64,000 nucleotides of DNA from Gracilariopsis chorda (taxonomy: Eukaryota; Rhodophyta; Florideophyceae; Gracilariales; Gracilariaceae), in assembly GCA_003194525.1 (NCBI GenBank), contig NBIV01000002.1, positions 992,001 to 1,056,000 on the forward strand. Reading direction: 5' to 3'. The notes below the pieces were generated by a model. It searched no databases, was not told the origin of the DNA, and worked only from the letters and a program-made list of their open reading frames with translations. The position numbers and the translations under genes are program-made. Below, one piece after another: positions 1 to 9,658 of the stretch. Every line of letters starts with the position of its first letter. Within the stretch, counting starts at the first letter, position 1.

Positions 1-839
1 TGATCACTCTCAGAGGACGTTTCAACGACGGTCATTTCACCCTTAAAACTGGCGTCAACGATTCGACCCACGTTATCGCGAGCACCTCCCGTAAGGGTGC
101 GAAGTATCCACGCAAGTAGAAGCACCGGATCGTTCTGTTTGAGCGAACTGAAAAGGCCTTTTGAGCGTGTTTCGACAACGGCCAAGAGTTCGTGGGGAGC
201 TATAAAGTCTCGGAGTGCATATTTGGACCAGATCTTGCTACACAAGAGTGCCAAAGCATCTTTCAAAGCACCGGCGGCTGTGTGGTCACCTTCTGGGGTG
301 GACATGAGAAGACAATTGCGGAAACGAGAGGCGCGGAGTAGAAGCTGGGTTGTAACGGAAACGTAGTCGGCCGCGTGGAGATAAACGAGGGGTACGGCGC
401 CTGTTAGACGGGAGACGTTGCGAAGTCGAATTCGATACGGAGCGTCGTCAAGCTTCGATACTTGATCTGCAGTAAAGGTCGGGCGAAAGGCAACAGCGAT
501 TTCTCGCAGTGACTCGTGTGCAACTGGGTAGTTGTCTGGGAGACAATATGTTTTCAGGGTTGTCGTGCAGAGGAAGAGATGGTGCTGGGCTTGGAGAGAG
601 TGGGTGTATGCCGGGGTTGAAGGAGCCCTTCCTTGCAAGTAGCGTGAGCACACAAGACATATGTAGACATTGTGAACGGAAAGAGTGACGCTGCAGTGCA
701 GTTTAAGGTCGAGGTCAAGAACTTGGCGGTTGACAGTGGAGAGGTGGGGACATGGGGTTGTTGATACGCTTGGGGCAGATGCTTGCGATGCCGCAGGAGA
801 CGAGATCCGCGGACGCTTGGTAGGGGGTGCTTGGCTCAT
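1..839 (-). CDS. USP39: SAD1/USP39 tri-snRNP ubiquitin-protease-like splicing factor, partial
   Basis: The minus strand is open from the ATG at 837-839 to the window edge (279 codons), so the 3' part lies outside. A UBP-type zinc finger starts near residue 30 (CPHL), followed by a VYICLVC cysteine pair and an AYTHSLQAQHH histidine cluster. Next comes a YCLPDNY segment and the start of the USP fold (IWSKYALRDFIAPHELLAVV). This order is that of USP39/Sad1, the U4/U6.U5 tri-snRNP protein needed for pre-mRNA splicing. As in that family, the region where active USPs carry the catalytic Cys (around LHAADYVSV) has none, so a scaffold rather than an active protease is expected. The N-terminus before the finger is short, basic and Ser/Pro-rich. 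It is divergent from the hydrolase gene at 1308. Confidence 0.85.
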   Translation of the reverse strand, partial: MSQAPPTKRPRISSPAASQASAPSVSTTPCPHLSTVNRQVLDLDLKLHCSVTLSVHNVYICLVCSRYLQGRAPSTPAYTHSLQAQHHLFLCTTTLKTYCLPDNYPVAHESLREIAVAFRPTFTADQVSKLDDAPYRIRLRNVSRLTGAVPLVYLHAADYVSVTTQLLLRASRFRNCLLMSTPEGDHTAAGALKDALALLCSKIWSKYALRDFIAPHELLAVVETRSKGLFSSLKQNDPVLLLAWILRTLTGGARDNVGRIVDASFKGEMTVVETSSESD

Positions 840-1307
840 TGTGAGTCACGACGGGAGAGGTTCGGATCAAGTAGCGACAAGTGCATGATTGCAGATTCCA
901 AAAGCCAAAGTTTGAACGTTTCGCTCTGGGGAAAAATCAGAGTCAGTTGAAATGCTAACAGGCGGCGGATTGGCGAGGTCAGGCGGCGGCACAGTTCAGC
1001 TGAACGCCATCGAGCACACCGTGCACAAATGGCGGGTCTTCAATGGTCAGCGGTGGCGGTTTGACCGGGCGATTCGGAACTTTGTGGCCAATCGTTAACG
1101 ATCCTGCAAACCGTGAGCCTCGACTGCACCCTCACTGAAATCTGTAGCGCCAGCATCAGACCCATTTCGTGCTTTCACCCGAATTGGTCTTGTGAAGGGA
1201 AAGTAAGGCTGGAGACGTCATAAGCTAATTACGTCTGATCAGCCGTTTCCCGTCGCTGTCCGGATTCGACACTGATTCCTTCGTTCACTCCCCAAAAACT
1301 ATCACGG
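840..1307. promoter_or_regulatory. Divergent intergenic region between USP39 and hydrolase genes
   Basis: This 468-bp gap separates two divergently transcribed genes and must hold both promoters. I see no TATA box, repeat or RNA gene in it. Confidence 0.4.
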
Positions 1308-2436
1308 ATGACGCCGTTAACGTTCTGCGCTCCATCCCCTTTGCGAAACAGTTCATGTTTGTTTAAACGTCAATCTCCTCTGATATGTCCTTATCGCAAT
1401 CAATCCCGTTTTTCGCCAACGTCGACCAGCATCAAGCTGAATCCATTTACTGAGGTCGCGACAAAATGCGTGCAAGAAGCTACACGCCCTGCTGTTGCAA
1501 CCACCAACAAAAATGCGTATGACGTCCACGAATGGAACTTCCGCGGATTCACTTTGGAATATGCAGTCTCTGGAGTTTCGCCGGAAATCGACAATTCTGC
1601 AGTTCTCATCTTGGTGCATGGTTTTGGTGCAAACTGCCGCCATTGGCGTCACAATCTGGCACCGCTTGCAAGCAACAACTTCCGCGTATTCGCTCTAGAC
1701 CTAATTGGTTTTGGAATGGGCGACAAGCCGATACCGGGAGAGAAAGATGCACAAGGAAAAACAGTCGAATATACCTTTGACTATTGGACAGAACAGCTTT
1801 ATACCTTTATCACTCAAGTTGTGCGACCCAAAGCACCAGTCTTTCTCATGGCCAACTCCATTGGCGCCATGGTTACCATGCAACTCTCCGCACAACACCC
1901 TTCACTAAGCGCTGCAAACGTCTTTATTTCCCCGAGTCTGCGCCAGCTCAACGTTCGAAAAAGGAGTTGGCTACAGGATATTACAGCACCATTGCTAATG
2001 CAATTGCTCGCCTACAGGCCCCTGGGCTCGTTCTTTTTGAAATCTCTGGCGAGGCCGAAACAGCTCTCGAGCGTGCTCATGGAGGCGTATGAGGTTTACG
2101 AAGCTGTCGACAACGAACTCATTGATATCATCGCGAAGCCAGCCGGCACCGCTGGTGCGCTCGAGGTTTTTTTTGGCATTCATCAGTTATGATGAAGGTC
2201 CTATACCGGAGGACTTCCTGCCTGTACTGTCGCAACCTTCAATGGTCATCTGGGGCGCGCAAGACCGTTTCGAGCCTTATGAACTTGGACAAGCGTTACG
2301 ACATTACTCAACTGTGCAACAGTTTATCGGGATGGAGGGTGTGGGGCACTGTGCTCACGACGAGAAACCGGAAGAAGTCAACAAGCTTGTAGCCGATTTT
2401 GTACAAACTCAGCTCGAGAAAGCCAATACTCGGTAG
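1308..2436 (+). CDS. Plastid-type alpha/beta hydrolase, frame interrupted at an 8-T run
   Basis: The N-terminal ~60 residues are Ser/Arg-rich without acidic residues, like a plastid transit peptide. The core has LVHGFGANCRHWRHN (oxyanion region), LDLIGFGMGDKP, and a nucleophile elbow MANSIGAM where Ser sits in the G/N-x-S-x-G context. The 3' part has VIWGAQDRFEP (acid Asp loop) and GVGHCAHDEKP (catalytic His). This is the plant/cyanobacterial alpha/beta hydrolase group related to haloperoxidases and pheophytinases; the substrate is unknown. The first frame stops at 2192, and the acid and His motifs continue in the +1 frame to 2436. The frame change falls at the T8 run 2167-2174, so a one-base length error there (in the assembly or in the genome) explains it. 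Its 3' end faces SRP9 at 23 bp. Confidence 0.75.
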
Positions 2437-2459
2437 TAGCAGACTTTCTACTCGTCATT

Positions 2460-2923
2460 CTAATTCCCAGTCATTGCTTCGGAGCTTTGAGCAGAGGTCT
2501 CGGCATCTACATTCGTATCGGCCGACGTCATCAGACCAAGAAGCCGCATGTTCAACATCTCCATTTTACGCAAGTCGCTCTTTTGTGTGCTCTTGTACTG
2601 CAGGCACTGGTCATTTGCGGAAAATATTGAGGCGTAGTCAGCGATGTCAGTTAAACGTGAAAACGTGCCCTTGTAGCCATATTGAGAAATTTCTACAGCT
2701 TACCGTTCGGTCGTCCGTAACCTTTACAACGAACACGCCATCATTTGCCCTGTACTTGAAGCTAAACCTTGTCTGTACTCACTCATTGGTTAGCTATCAC
2801 TGCTACCATGCCCAGCCTGCTGGGTGTTAAGAGGGATAGATAGAGCCCTACCTTCTCAGGTGAAGAAAGACAGAGTCGCTCGGATGAGACCGCGAACTCT
2901 TCCCATTGTGTTATGTAAACCAT
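2460..2923 (-). CDS. SRP9: Signal recognition particle 9 kDa protein, three exons
   Basis: Exons on the minus strand are 2923-2852, 2772-2704 and 2606-2460, giving 95 residues; both introns have GT..AG ends and sit in phase 0. The start reads MVYITQWEEF, the SRP9 N-terminus. Exon 2 gives RFSFKYRANDGVFVVKVTDD, the family's KYRxxDGxxxxKVTDD strand pair. Exon 3 gives CLQYKSTQKSDLRKMEMLN, matching the CLxYKTDQAQDxKKxEK helix. I placed the last acceptor at AG before TGCCTGCAG because it restores the conserved CLxYK. SRP9 pairs with SRP14 on the Alu domain of SRP RNA and delays translation during secretory targeting. The tail after residue 75 is Ser/Thr-rich and unconserved. The stop lies 23 bp from the convergent hydrolase stop. 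Confidence 0.85.
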
Positions 2924-3516
2924 AGCTTGCTAAGGTGCTTACCTACAGATTAGAGATGAATTCGCGGGAGAATTAATCCTAAAAGCTGGTTCCTTTCCGT
3001 TTTATGCTTCTTATCCCAGAGCTGTGGGTATGTACAATAACGCAAACCAGTTCAGAGGCTGTCGAAGTGCAAAAGGATTGTAGAATGTTGAGTAGATCGA
3101 AGTTGCGGAAATCCACACAGGACGGTCGCTGGTCAAGAACGGGCAAAAACAGCCCTCGAAATACACCGATTTATTAATCAATCAGCATTATGCCTGTGTA
3201 TTACGACGCTTGTAATGCGAATCGCGTACAGGGCTGACAATCCTACCACCGTAGACTCTACGGCGGAGTGGCTTTTGATAACCCGAGACTCCAAGCTGGG
3301 CATCGACGTTGGCACCTAGCGCTAGTCATAGACAGTTATCAACTCTCCAGCTGAGCACCTGAGATTGGTAATCTGAGAGAATCCAATCAGAGACTTCGCT
3401 GGACTCTGTGCACCGGTTTCGTGAGTTGATTTCTCGTTGAAGTGCGTCTTTCGGCAGTCGCCGTACGGCACAGCTTTTGTATAATATTCTACGAGGCCGA
3501 AGCAACGTTTTTGAAT
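2924..3516. other. Intergenic region upstream of SRP9 and RRP36
   Basis: This is a divergent promoter interval between SRP9 (-) and RRP36 (+). It includes a short extra open stretch upstream of the chosen RRP36 start. No recognisable RNA gene or repeat is seen. Confidence 0.35.
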
Positions 3517-4245
3517 ATGTCCATGGTACCTAACGCAACCAGCTCGGGTGATGAAGAGGAAACAATGGGCGAAATTCTACAGAAAGAAAAACCGTCATAC
3601 GAACATGGGAACGCATTGACGCATTCAGGAAGGTATGGAAGGTTCACTAGTGGAAGTGAGCGACCACCCAAGAGCACTAGTACGCGTAAAAAGAAATCGA
3701 GGCCTCGTGAGATATCATCTCGAAGACCTGTACCCGTCGGTCGCGAGAGGTGCCTCGGTATAGACAGTGGAGTTGAACACTCAAGAAGTGTGAAAAAGTT
3801 CGACCCACGATTTGAGGAGCATTGCGGTGAACTTCGTGAAGGGCATATAGAAAGAAATTACGCCTTCATACAGTCTTTGCGGGCGTCGGAAAGAAAGCAG
3901 CTGGAAAATGCAGTCAAAGCGAATCCTATTGATGAAGAAGCTTTGGGAAAACTGAGAAGCATGGAACAGGATGAAGTACGTCGGAGGGCCATAGAACGCA
4001 GAAGGGATATCATGAAGAATTTCCGGAAAGAGGAGAAGGAAGCCGTCAAGCGAGGAAAACAGCCATACTTCCTGAAGGAAAAGGACATTCGAAAGTTAGA
4101 GGTGAAGGCGAAGTTTGATGATCTGAAAAAGAAAGGGGGTATCAAAAAGTACATTCAGAAGAGAAGAAAACGCTTGACAGGAAAGGACAGGAAACTGCTT
4201 CCAAATCGGCGCCCCGGGCCTTCGACCGCACCTCCGGATAGTTAA
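3517..4245 (+). CDS. RRP36: rRNA biogenesis protein RRP36
   Basis: RRP36 is a nucleolar protein of the early 90S processome needed for cleavages that release 18S rRNA. The sequence shows its hallmarks in order: SRPREISSRRPVPVGRER, then KKFDPRFEEHCG, ERNYAFIQSLR, a long charged helix rich in Lys/Glu/Arg, then GKQPYFLKEKDIRKLEVKAK, and KKGGIKKYIQKRRKR with KDRKLLP at the end. The frame is open upstream to an ATG at 3442, but that extension is hydrophobic and unlike the family. The MSM start at 3517, followed by an acidic Ser/Glu stretch, looks right and gives 242 residues, a normal length for the family. There is no intron. Confidence 0.85.
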   Translation: MSMVPNATSSGDEEETMGEILQKEKPSYEHGNALTHSGRYGRFTSGSERPPKSTSTRKKKSRPREISSRRPVPVGRERCLGIDSGVEHSRSVKKFDPRFEEHCGELREGHIERNYAFIQSLRASERKQLENAVKANPIDEEALGKLRSMEQDEVRRRAIERRRDIMKNFRKEEKEAVKRGKQPYFLKEKDIRKLEVKAKFDDLKKKGGIKKYIQKRRKRLTGKDRKLLPNRRPGPSTAPPDS

Positions 4246-5117
4246 ACTGTAGAGCTTGATGTGATAATTGTCTTGCCAACGATGATCTCTGTCCGTCAAC
4301 TATGAATAGAACATTCTTATCCTATGTTTCTGTAGATCGCCGGGGATTGCGGATAACCAGGGTTGTTGCACTTCTGATCTGAAGGGAGTATCTGCCTAAG
4401 CATGATAACCCTCATGTCGCGAAAGTCCCAACGACAACCGTGGGGCTGCGAGATCGCAATCCACATCGCGTGTATCGAGTATCAAACTTCACGTATGCTG
4501 TTGATCGCGGAACAATAGGGAGGGTCATATGTGTGATACATCATCATCCTCGAGGGCTTTATGAGTTCACGTGCACCTTCCGTTTGGGACAGGATTTCAT
4601 CGATGAACCAAGCGCCTTATGAACCAAGGTTTTAGTTTATGATGTCTTGTACAATGTATCTTTGCTACAAAAGGATTCCTTGTGCACGCATTCACCCCGA
4701 AAGGAAAGATTTCGTGATTTGGACTTCTGCAAAATTATCGAATGTTGAATGAGCTTGTTTTGTAGTTTCATGGTTTCATTCGAAGAAAGTAGAGCGAGAA
4801 GAATACGAATTACTATTAGATATACAACATAACGTGTGCGCATCTGAGCCTGCCGTGTGATTTTGCCCTTTCACTGAATAAACACGTAAAGCCGCAAAAC
4901 TGAAGCCCACTGATACGGAAGGGTAACAAGGTTACGCATCGAAACAAATCTGCGTATGATATGTAGCTGCGGGCAAGATGTTCGAAGGAGGACATCAACA
5001 TGCTATCTACATGTTCTCCCTTAACGCAACATGCTTCAGCGAAAGCAACCAAAATGGGGCCCGTCAAGACTGCTACTATCGCTTGGTAACTATCGCTGAT
5101 ACCAAATGAAGAGCCGT
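4246..5117. other. Convergent intergenic region RRP36/IspH
   Basis: This 870-bp stretch lies between two convergent stops. Small open frames in it match no family I know and have no conserved look. It is probably 3' untranslated sequence; nothing else is seen. Confidence 0.4.
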
Positions 5118-6455
5118 TTACGCTCCTGAAGGCTGACCAAGCTTGGATAGCATAAACACGCGTTCCAAAACATCCTCTACCACTTTGTCTGGGGTGGATG
5201 CACCAGAAGTAAGACCAATAGTGACAGATCGCATCGGCAACCAGTCTTCGACAACTTTCTCCTCTCCCTGAGAGGTGCGGCACAGAATCGTATTCTTCGC
5301 GCCAATGCACTCCGGTCTATCCACCCAATACGAAGTAATGCCAGCATGTTCGGCAATCTCCTGCAAGTGACTGGTATTAGACGAGTTAAAACCACCCACA
5401 ACAAGCATAATGTCAATGCTATCCTTGTCGGCGAGCAGTTCATACATGGCATCTTGACGCTCCTGGGTGGCGTCGCAAATAGTGTCATACGCGACGAAAT
5501 GCTGCGTTAGCTCTGCGGGTCCAAACTTTTGCATCATGGTACGCTCGAAAAGCTTGCCAATGGCCGTAGTTTCAGACTTGAGCATTGTGGTTTGATTTGC
5601 AATTCCCACAGCGTCAAGATCGGTATCCGGATCGAAGCCGTCGCTCATTGCGTTTTTGAACTTTTCAAGAAAATGGGCCTTGTCACCTCCGTTAAGAATG
5701 TAATCTGTGACGTACATGGCTTCATCCATGTTAAGAACGACGAGATAAGCATCAGCGAAAGATGAGGTGGCAACAGTTTCTTCATGCTTCCACTTTCCAT
5801 GAATGATGGAAGTGCAACTGGCTTTCCGATGCCGTTCGAGCGTATGCCAAACCTTCGAGACCCAGGGACACGTCGTGTCAACAATACGACATCCCAGGTT
5901 GTTCAAGTACTGCATCTCCTCTAATGTGGCTCCGAAAGCCGGGAGGACGACGACGTCCCTCTGTTGAATACCAGATAGGTCCTTTTTCATTCCTTCTTGC
6001 GGCACGAAGAAAATATCCATCTCGCGCATACGTTGGTTCACAATGGGGTTGTGAATGATTTCATTGGTGATCCAGATTCGATCGTCGGGGTATTGTTTCC
6101 TGGTTTCATAGGCGATCGCAACGGCACGTTCAACGCCCCAGCAGAAGCCATACGCCTTTGCAAGCTTGATGGTAACGTTTCCGCGCACGAGCGTGTTGGC
6201 GTTTTCAAGCATTTGTTTGACCATGTCGGAGGTGAATTCCTTGGTCATCATGCCCTCCGCGGCCTCTCTTGTCTCTTTGAACCCCATACGATTGAACTGG
6301 TCGGACTTGGCGATGTTTCGACGCAGTTGTTGCTTGGACATGGTCATCCGCATTGGACGCCGGTGGGAGAGGCGGTTTGCCGGGATTGTCGAACAATCAT
6401 TTCGCGTTTGCAGAGATGCGCCGAAGAAAGAATTGGCGAATCCGAGCGCCGACAT
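5118..6455 (-). CDS. ispH: 4-hydroxy-3-methylbut-2-enyl diphosphate reductase (plastid MEP pathway)
   Basis: IspH/HDR makes IPP and DMAPP from HMBPP in the last step of the plastid MEP pathway, using a [4Fe-4S] cluster. The three cluster cysteines are present in AYGFCWGVERAV, IVDTTCPWVSKVW and DTICDATQERQDA. The conserved EIIHNPIVN histidine and the GGFNSSNTSHL and GLTSGASTPD substrate segments are also present. The length and the insert after the first Cys fit the cyanobacterial/plant class rather than the short bacterial one. The frame is open upstream to 6641, but the MSALGFANSF start at 6455 gives 445 residues with a Ser/Arg-rich transit-peptide-like N-terminus. It is divergent from the LMW-PTP-like gene. 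Confidence 0.92.
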   Translation of the reverse strand: MSALGFANSFFGASLQTRNDCSTIPANRLSHRRPMRMTMSKQQLRRNIAKSDQFNRMGFKETREAAEGMMTKEFTSDMVKQMLENANTLVRGNVTIKLAKAYGFCWGVERAVAIAYETRKQYPDDRIWITNEIIHNPIVNQRMREMDIFFVPQEGMKKDLSGIQQRDVVVLPAFGATLEEMQYLNNLGCRIVDTTCPWVSKVWHTLERHRKASCTSIIHGKWKHEETVATSSFADAYLVVLNMDEAMYVTDYILNGGDKAHFLEKFKNAMSDGFDPDTDLDAVGIANQTTMLKSETTAIGKLFERTMMQKFGPAELTQHFVAYDTICDATQERQDAMYELLADKDSIDIMLVVGGFNSSNTSHLQEIAEHAGITSYWVDRPECIGAKNTILCRTSQGEEKVVEDWLPMRSVTIGLTSGASTPDKVVEDVLERVFMLSKLGQPSGA

Positions 6456-6594
6456 TGTGTGTTTTGTGTGTATATCACGGTTGGTACGAAGAACGAAAGT
6501 AAGCGGAGTCGAAGGTGGATCGTTGCGTGGGATATTGTTGAAGTGCTGAATCTGAAGAGCGGCTAAAAACTGGACCTGGAAAAACGGAAATCGG

Positions 6595-7749
6595 TTGGCT
6601 CCTGTGCTACAGCAGCGCTTTGAGCAGTGCTTGCCGGTCACGGGGCGGCAGCTGTGGCGAATGAGAGCAGCTCACCAGCGTCGAGCGCCAATCACAGGCG
6701 CGCTGTGCTTTGCTCGTGTATCGCGCACCAACCACTCATCCGAAACGCCATTGCATGCGCAGTCGAAGTGCATCGTTCTTCTCCCAGCAATCTCCGAACA
6801 CAAAAGTCCATGCGCCTGCACCGCCTCACCACGCCGCTGGAATGTAAACAACCCAACGAAAAAGAGCACTATCACAGCGCTGTCGCCAGTAACAGCGCTC
6901 ATCTCGGAGATGAGCGCGTGTCGAACTGAACAAAGCGCACCTGCAACCGCGTTTGCGCACGCACCACTTCCAATCAAAGCAGCAAAGTGGATATCAACTA
7001 GTCCGCGTCGTCTGCGCGCGCCCGTGAAGTCATGCACCCCAAACAACAACGCCGAAATTCCAAGTTCTCCAACTCGACTCCTGCACAACTGGACTCAAAG
7101 TCGTTCCATACAGTCCACTCTAAATCTCTCTCAAACCTTTGTGAGCATTCTTTTCCTGTCAAATCGGTGCCGACGCGCCGCCTACGCCGAGAAACAGCTC
7201 AACAAAACGGCCGAGCGCTACTCCATTTCGCGCCGATTGCTTATCCTCAGCGCTGGTCTCTACTCCGATCCGGGCGAATTGCTCCCTTGGAAATTGATTG
7301 CCGCCGCGAGAGAAAGAGACATCGACCTAAGTGACGAACGTCCCTGCGCCGCTTTCACACTCACAGACCGTAAGTCAGCACCTCCCCTCCTTCCCCCACG
7401 TGTGTGCACCCAAATTCAGAATGCAATTGCTCTAACATGCTAAGAAACGATGACCAACTTAGTGGACTACTACGATTACATCGTTGTATTGGACCGCAAC
7501 GTAAGAGACAAATTGCTGCATATGGCGGAGGCGTATGCGCACACCTCGGGCGGACGGCTGTACGAATGGGAACGAAAGATTCGACTGTTGTGTGACTTTG
7601 AAAACGCCATGCCACGCAGGCAGCGTTCGGCGGGCACTCCGCTGGACGTACCGTCATTCCGTGGTGCGACGCGAATGCAAACCAGTATGGAAATAATTGA
7701 AGCTGGCTGCGACACGATTGCGAGATCGTTGATCACAGCCGGCTTGTGA
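6595..7749 (+). CDS. LMW protein-tyrosine-phosphatase-like protein, catalytically degenerate, two exons
   Basis: Exons are 6595-7369 and 7445-7749, with a 75-nt GT..AG intron splitting a CAA codon. The C-terminal 180 residues follow the low-molecular-weight PTP fold: ILFLSNRCRRAAYAEKQL (P-loop strand), ILSAGLYSDPGE, AARERDIDLSDERP, YDYIVVLDRNVRDKLL, KIRLLCDF, then a DVPS segment and a last helix SMEIIEAGCDTI. The nucleophile Cys of the CxxxxxR loop is absent, with Ser at or near its place and the loop shortened. The general-acid DPYY after DVP is missing too. So the fold looks kept but phosphatase activity is unlikely. The first ~175 residues are Arg/Ser/Ala-rich, possibly a transit peptide or a wrongly long start; ATGs at 6661 and 6910 are alternatives. 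Confidence 0.65.
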
Positions 7750-8554
7750 AAAAACAAAAAAAAAAAAAGTGTGGCGGGTAGGGTTGGGTGTCGTTTGTGG
7801 AGACGGACAGAGTTGTCAGCTTTCTTACAAGGACAAGACATAAACGACGAAGAAAAGTGAGGAGTGCAAAGCTTGACGTTGCCTTTATAGAGCGTATATC
7901 TTCTAACGAGAATGACGACCAATTTGTGGCTTGTTAACTTCTAACCGTTGGTATGAACGCCGACCAAATGCACGCAGGATTGCGTGAGCAAGGAGAAAGA
8001 CGGCAACGGCAACAATGAAGTGCGGATATGTGCACACAAGTAGAAGCGTAGAACGGAACAACAACTAATAGACACAACTCACAGCAGGTGATGATGATGA
8101 GACAGCATAGCCAGAATGTGCACTGTTTACGTACGATACACAAAACAAGGGAGACAGCAGCACGCCAGATTGGCAATATACATACAGAGCGATGCAAACC
8201 GTTACCCTTGTACAATTGTACACAAGCGAAACGAAAGGGGCCCAAGAGGTGAACCCTCCAAAAAAAAATGAAATTATACAGGTTATGCCGGTCGAGAGAT
8301 TCTAGTAGTAGTGCTGTTACAAGACCAGCCGGGGGTCCAGGATGAGATAGTGCGCTCAAAAAAGGTAAGATACATGCGGTGAAACAAAATACAAGGTGAA
8401 GGGGGGGTGCTCGTCGTTCAACATGCTCCGGTGAGCACGACGACAATAACACACGGGGCACAAAAAAAAAGCCAGTTGCAAGGATGCATGCCAGGGAAAT
8501 GTAGGGGAATGCACAAAAAGGGGGGAACAAGCGATATGATGATACAAAGCAAAG
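7750..8554. other. Convergent intergenic region with 3' untranslated sequence
   Basis: About 800 bp lies between two convergent stops. An A-rich run follows the PTP-like stop (7751-7769). Open frames on the minus strand (7934-8530) are hydrophobic, low in conserved features and most likely chance frames in the bZIP 3' UTR. Confidence 0.4.
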
Positions 8555-9210
8555 TTACATGCGGAGCTGGGCCTTGAGTAACTGGTTCTCCTTGACAAGG
8601 AGAACGTTCTGAGCACGAAGACGACGCGCTTCGTCGACTGCTTGGGATGCCTGCTCGGCCAGTGTTGCCGACGTTTTCATGAGCTGCTCCACGTCGGCGG
8701 TGAGACCTATGAGAGTGCGACTTCTCTTCTCCCTCGACCTCGCGGCGGAAGCTCGGTTCCTTAGACGACGCTTATGCAGCATGAGACGACGCTCCTCATC
8801 GGACATTTTGCGCGAGCGCGCGGCGGTGGTGCCCTTCAAGTCGGGCAGCAGCGTGGTGATAGCGGGGGCTGATGCGGGTGCAACGGGCCTGTTCTGGGCG
8901 GAAAGCGGCGAGTCGGGGAGGGAGGCAAGGGAGGTAGGCGAGTACGCGGAGGAGGAAAGGGAGGTGAGGGAGGATTGAAGGGGGGGGAGGACGGGAGGTG
9001 TGGATGGAGATGTTGGCGGGGTATGAGAATGGGAATGGGCGGTGAAGGGACGAAGGGGGCGGGTATGATGGGGTCGACGGGGTGAAGGTCGTCGGGGTGC
9101 ATGTGCGAGAGCGGGGGGGAGGGAGGGAGGTCGGGGACGCCCCACGCGGCGGTGCCCTCTGCGCCGGCGATGGCGGCGTGATGCAGGTCGACGAACGGCG
9201 CGTCTTCCAT
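8555..9210 (-). CDS. bZIP transcription factor, frame interrupted at an 8-C run
   Basis: The C-terminal part is a clear bZIP: basic region LRNRASAARSREKRSR (N-x7-R/K type), then a zipper with heptad Leu/Ala running through VEQLMKTSATLAEQ, VDEARRLRAQNVLL and ENQLLKAQLRM at the end. The bZIP frame stays open upstream to 9490, but that part is Arg/Pro-rich and overlaps the promoter. A better N-terminus starts at the ATG 9210 in the neighbouring frame (MEDAPFVDLHHAAIAG...), acidic and Pro-rich like an activation domain. The two frames meet at a run of eight G on the plus strand, 8980-8987. One base more or less in that run gives a continuous protein of about 220 residues. It is nuclear; the target sites are unknown. 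Confidence 0.75.
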
Positions 9211-9658
9211 GGCGCGGGGTGCTGCTGCTGCTGCTGCTGGTGGTGGTGGTGCAGTTGGAGCTATCTAAAGTTTGGGGCGGGCGCCAGGGACTGTGCGGCG
9301 CTCCCTGCGGACGGCGTGCGCCGTTTAAGAGCTGCCGCTGTTGCACGCGCCGCAGCGAGCGCGGCTGCAGCTGCGCGCAGCGAGCGAGGTGAGTGTTCCC
9401 CCCACGCGCCAATGGCGCCGCGCCAGGTGGCCGTTCGCCACGCCACGCGAGCCGCACAGCTGTCCCAAAAGCGCGACCCGCAGCGCGCACGCTGATTGGA
9501 CAAACGAAGCACGACGGCTGTAAGTTGTTTTACTGTAAGCAGCGGCGGCGCGCGTTTGCTATTGCGCGCGCTTCAGCGCCAATTTGCCGGTGCGCAGCTG
9601 CGCGACGGCCACTCGGTGATGCGTTCCTGTTCGGGACGGACGTTGGGGAAACGGGCCG
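9211..9658. promoter_or_regulatory. GC-rich region upstream of the bZIP gene with a trinucleotide repeat
   Basis: A (GCT)n run followed by (GGT)n lies at 9220-9250, ten bases upstream of the preferred bZIP ATG, so it would sit in the 5' leader. The rest is GC-rich and also holds the 3' flank of the Sds3-like gene. No TATA box is seen. Confidence 0.4.

Noticed and set aside
97-888. Three plus- and minus-strand open frames over the first 900 bases
   Set aside because: They are shadows of the USP39 coding sequence, which runs through the window edge on the minus strand in another frame.
2399-2830. A 143-codon plus-strand frame after the hydrolase
   Set aside because: It lies antisense to the SRP9 exons and introns and has no domain.
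7934-8530. A 198-codon hydrophobic frame on the minus strand
   Set aside because: No family resemblance and composition like untranslated sequence; it sits where the bZIP 3' UTR should be.
9261-9495. Extension of the bZIP protein to the ATG at 9490
   Set aside because: The extra part is Arg/Pro-rich and reads through the trinucleotide repeat; the alternative acidic N-terminus from 9210 is more like a transcription factor.
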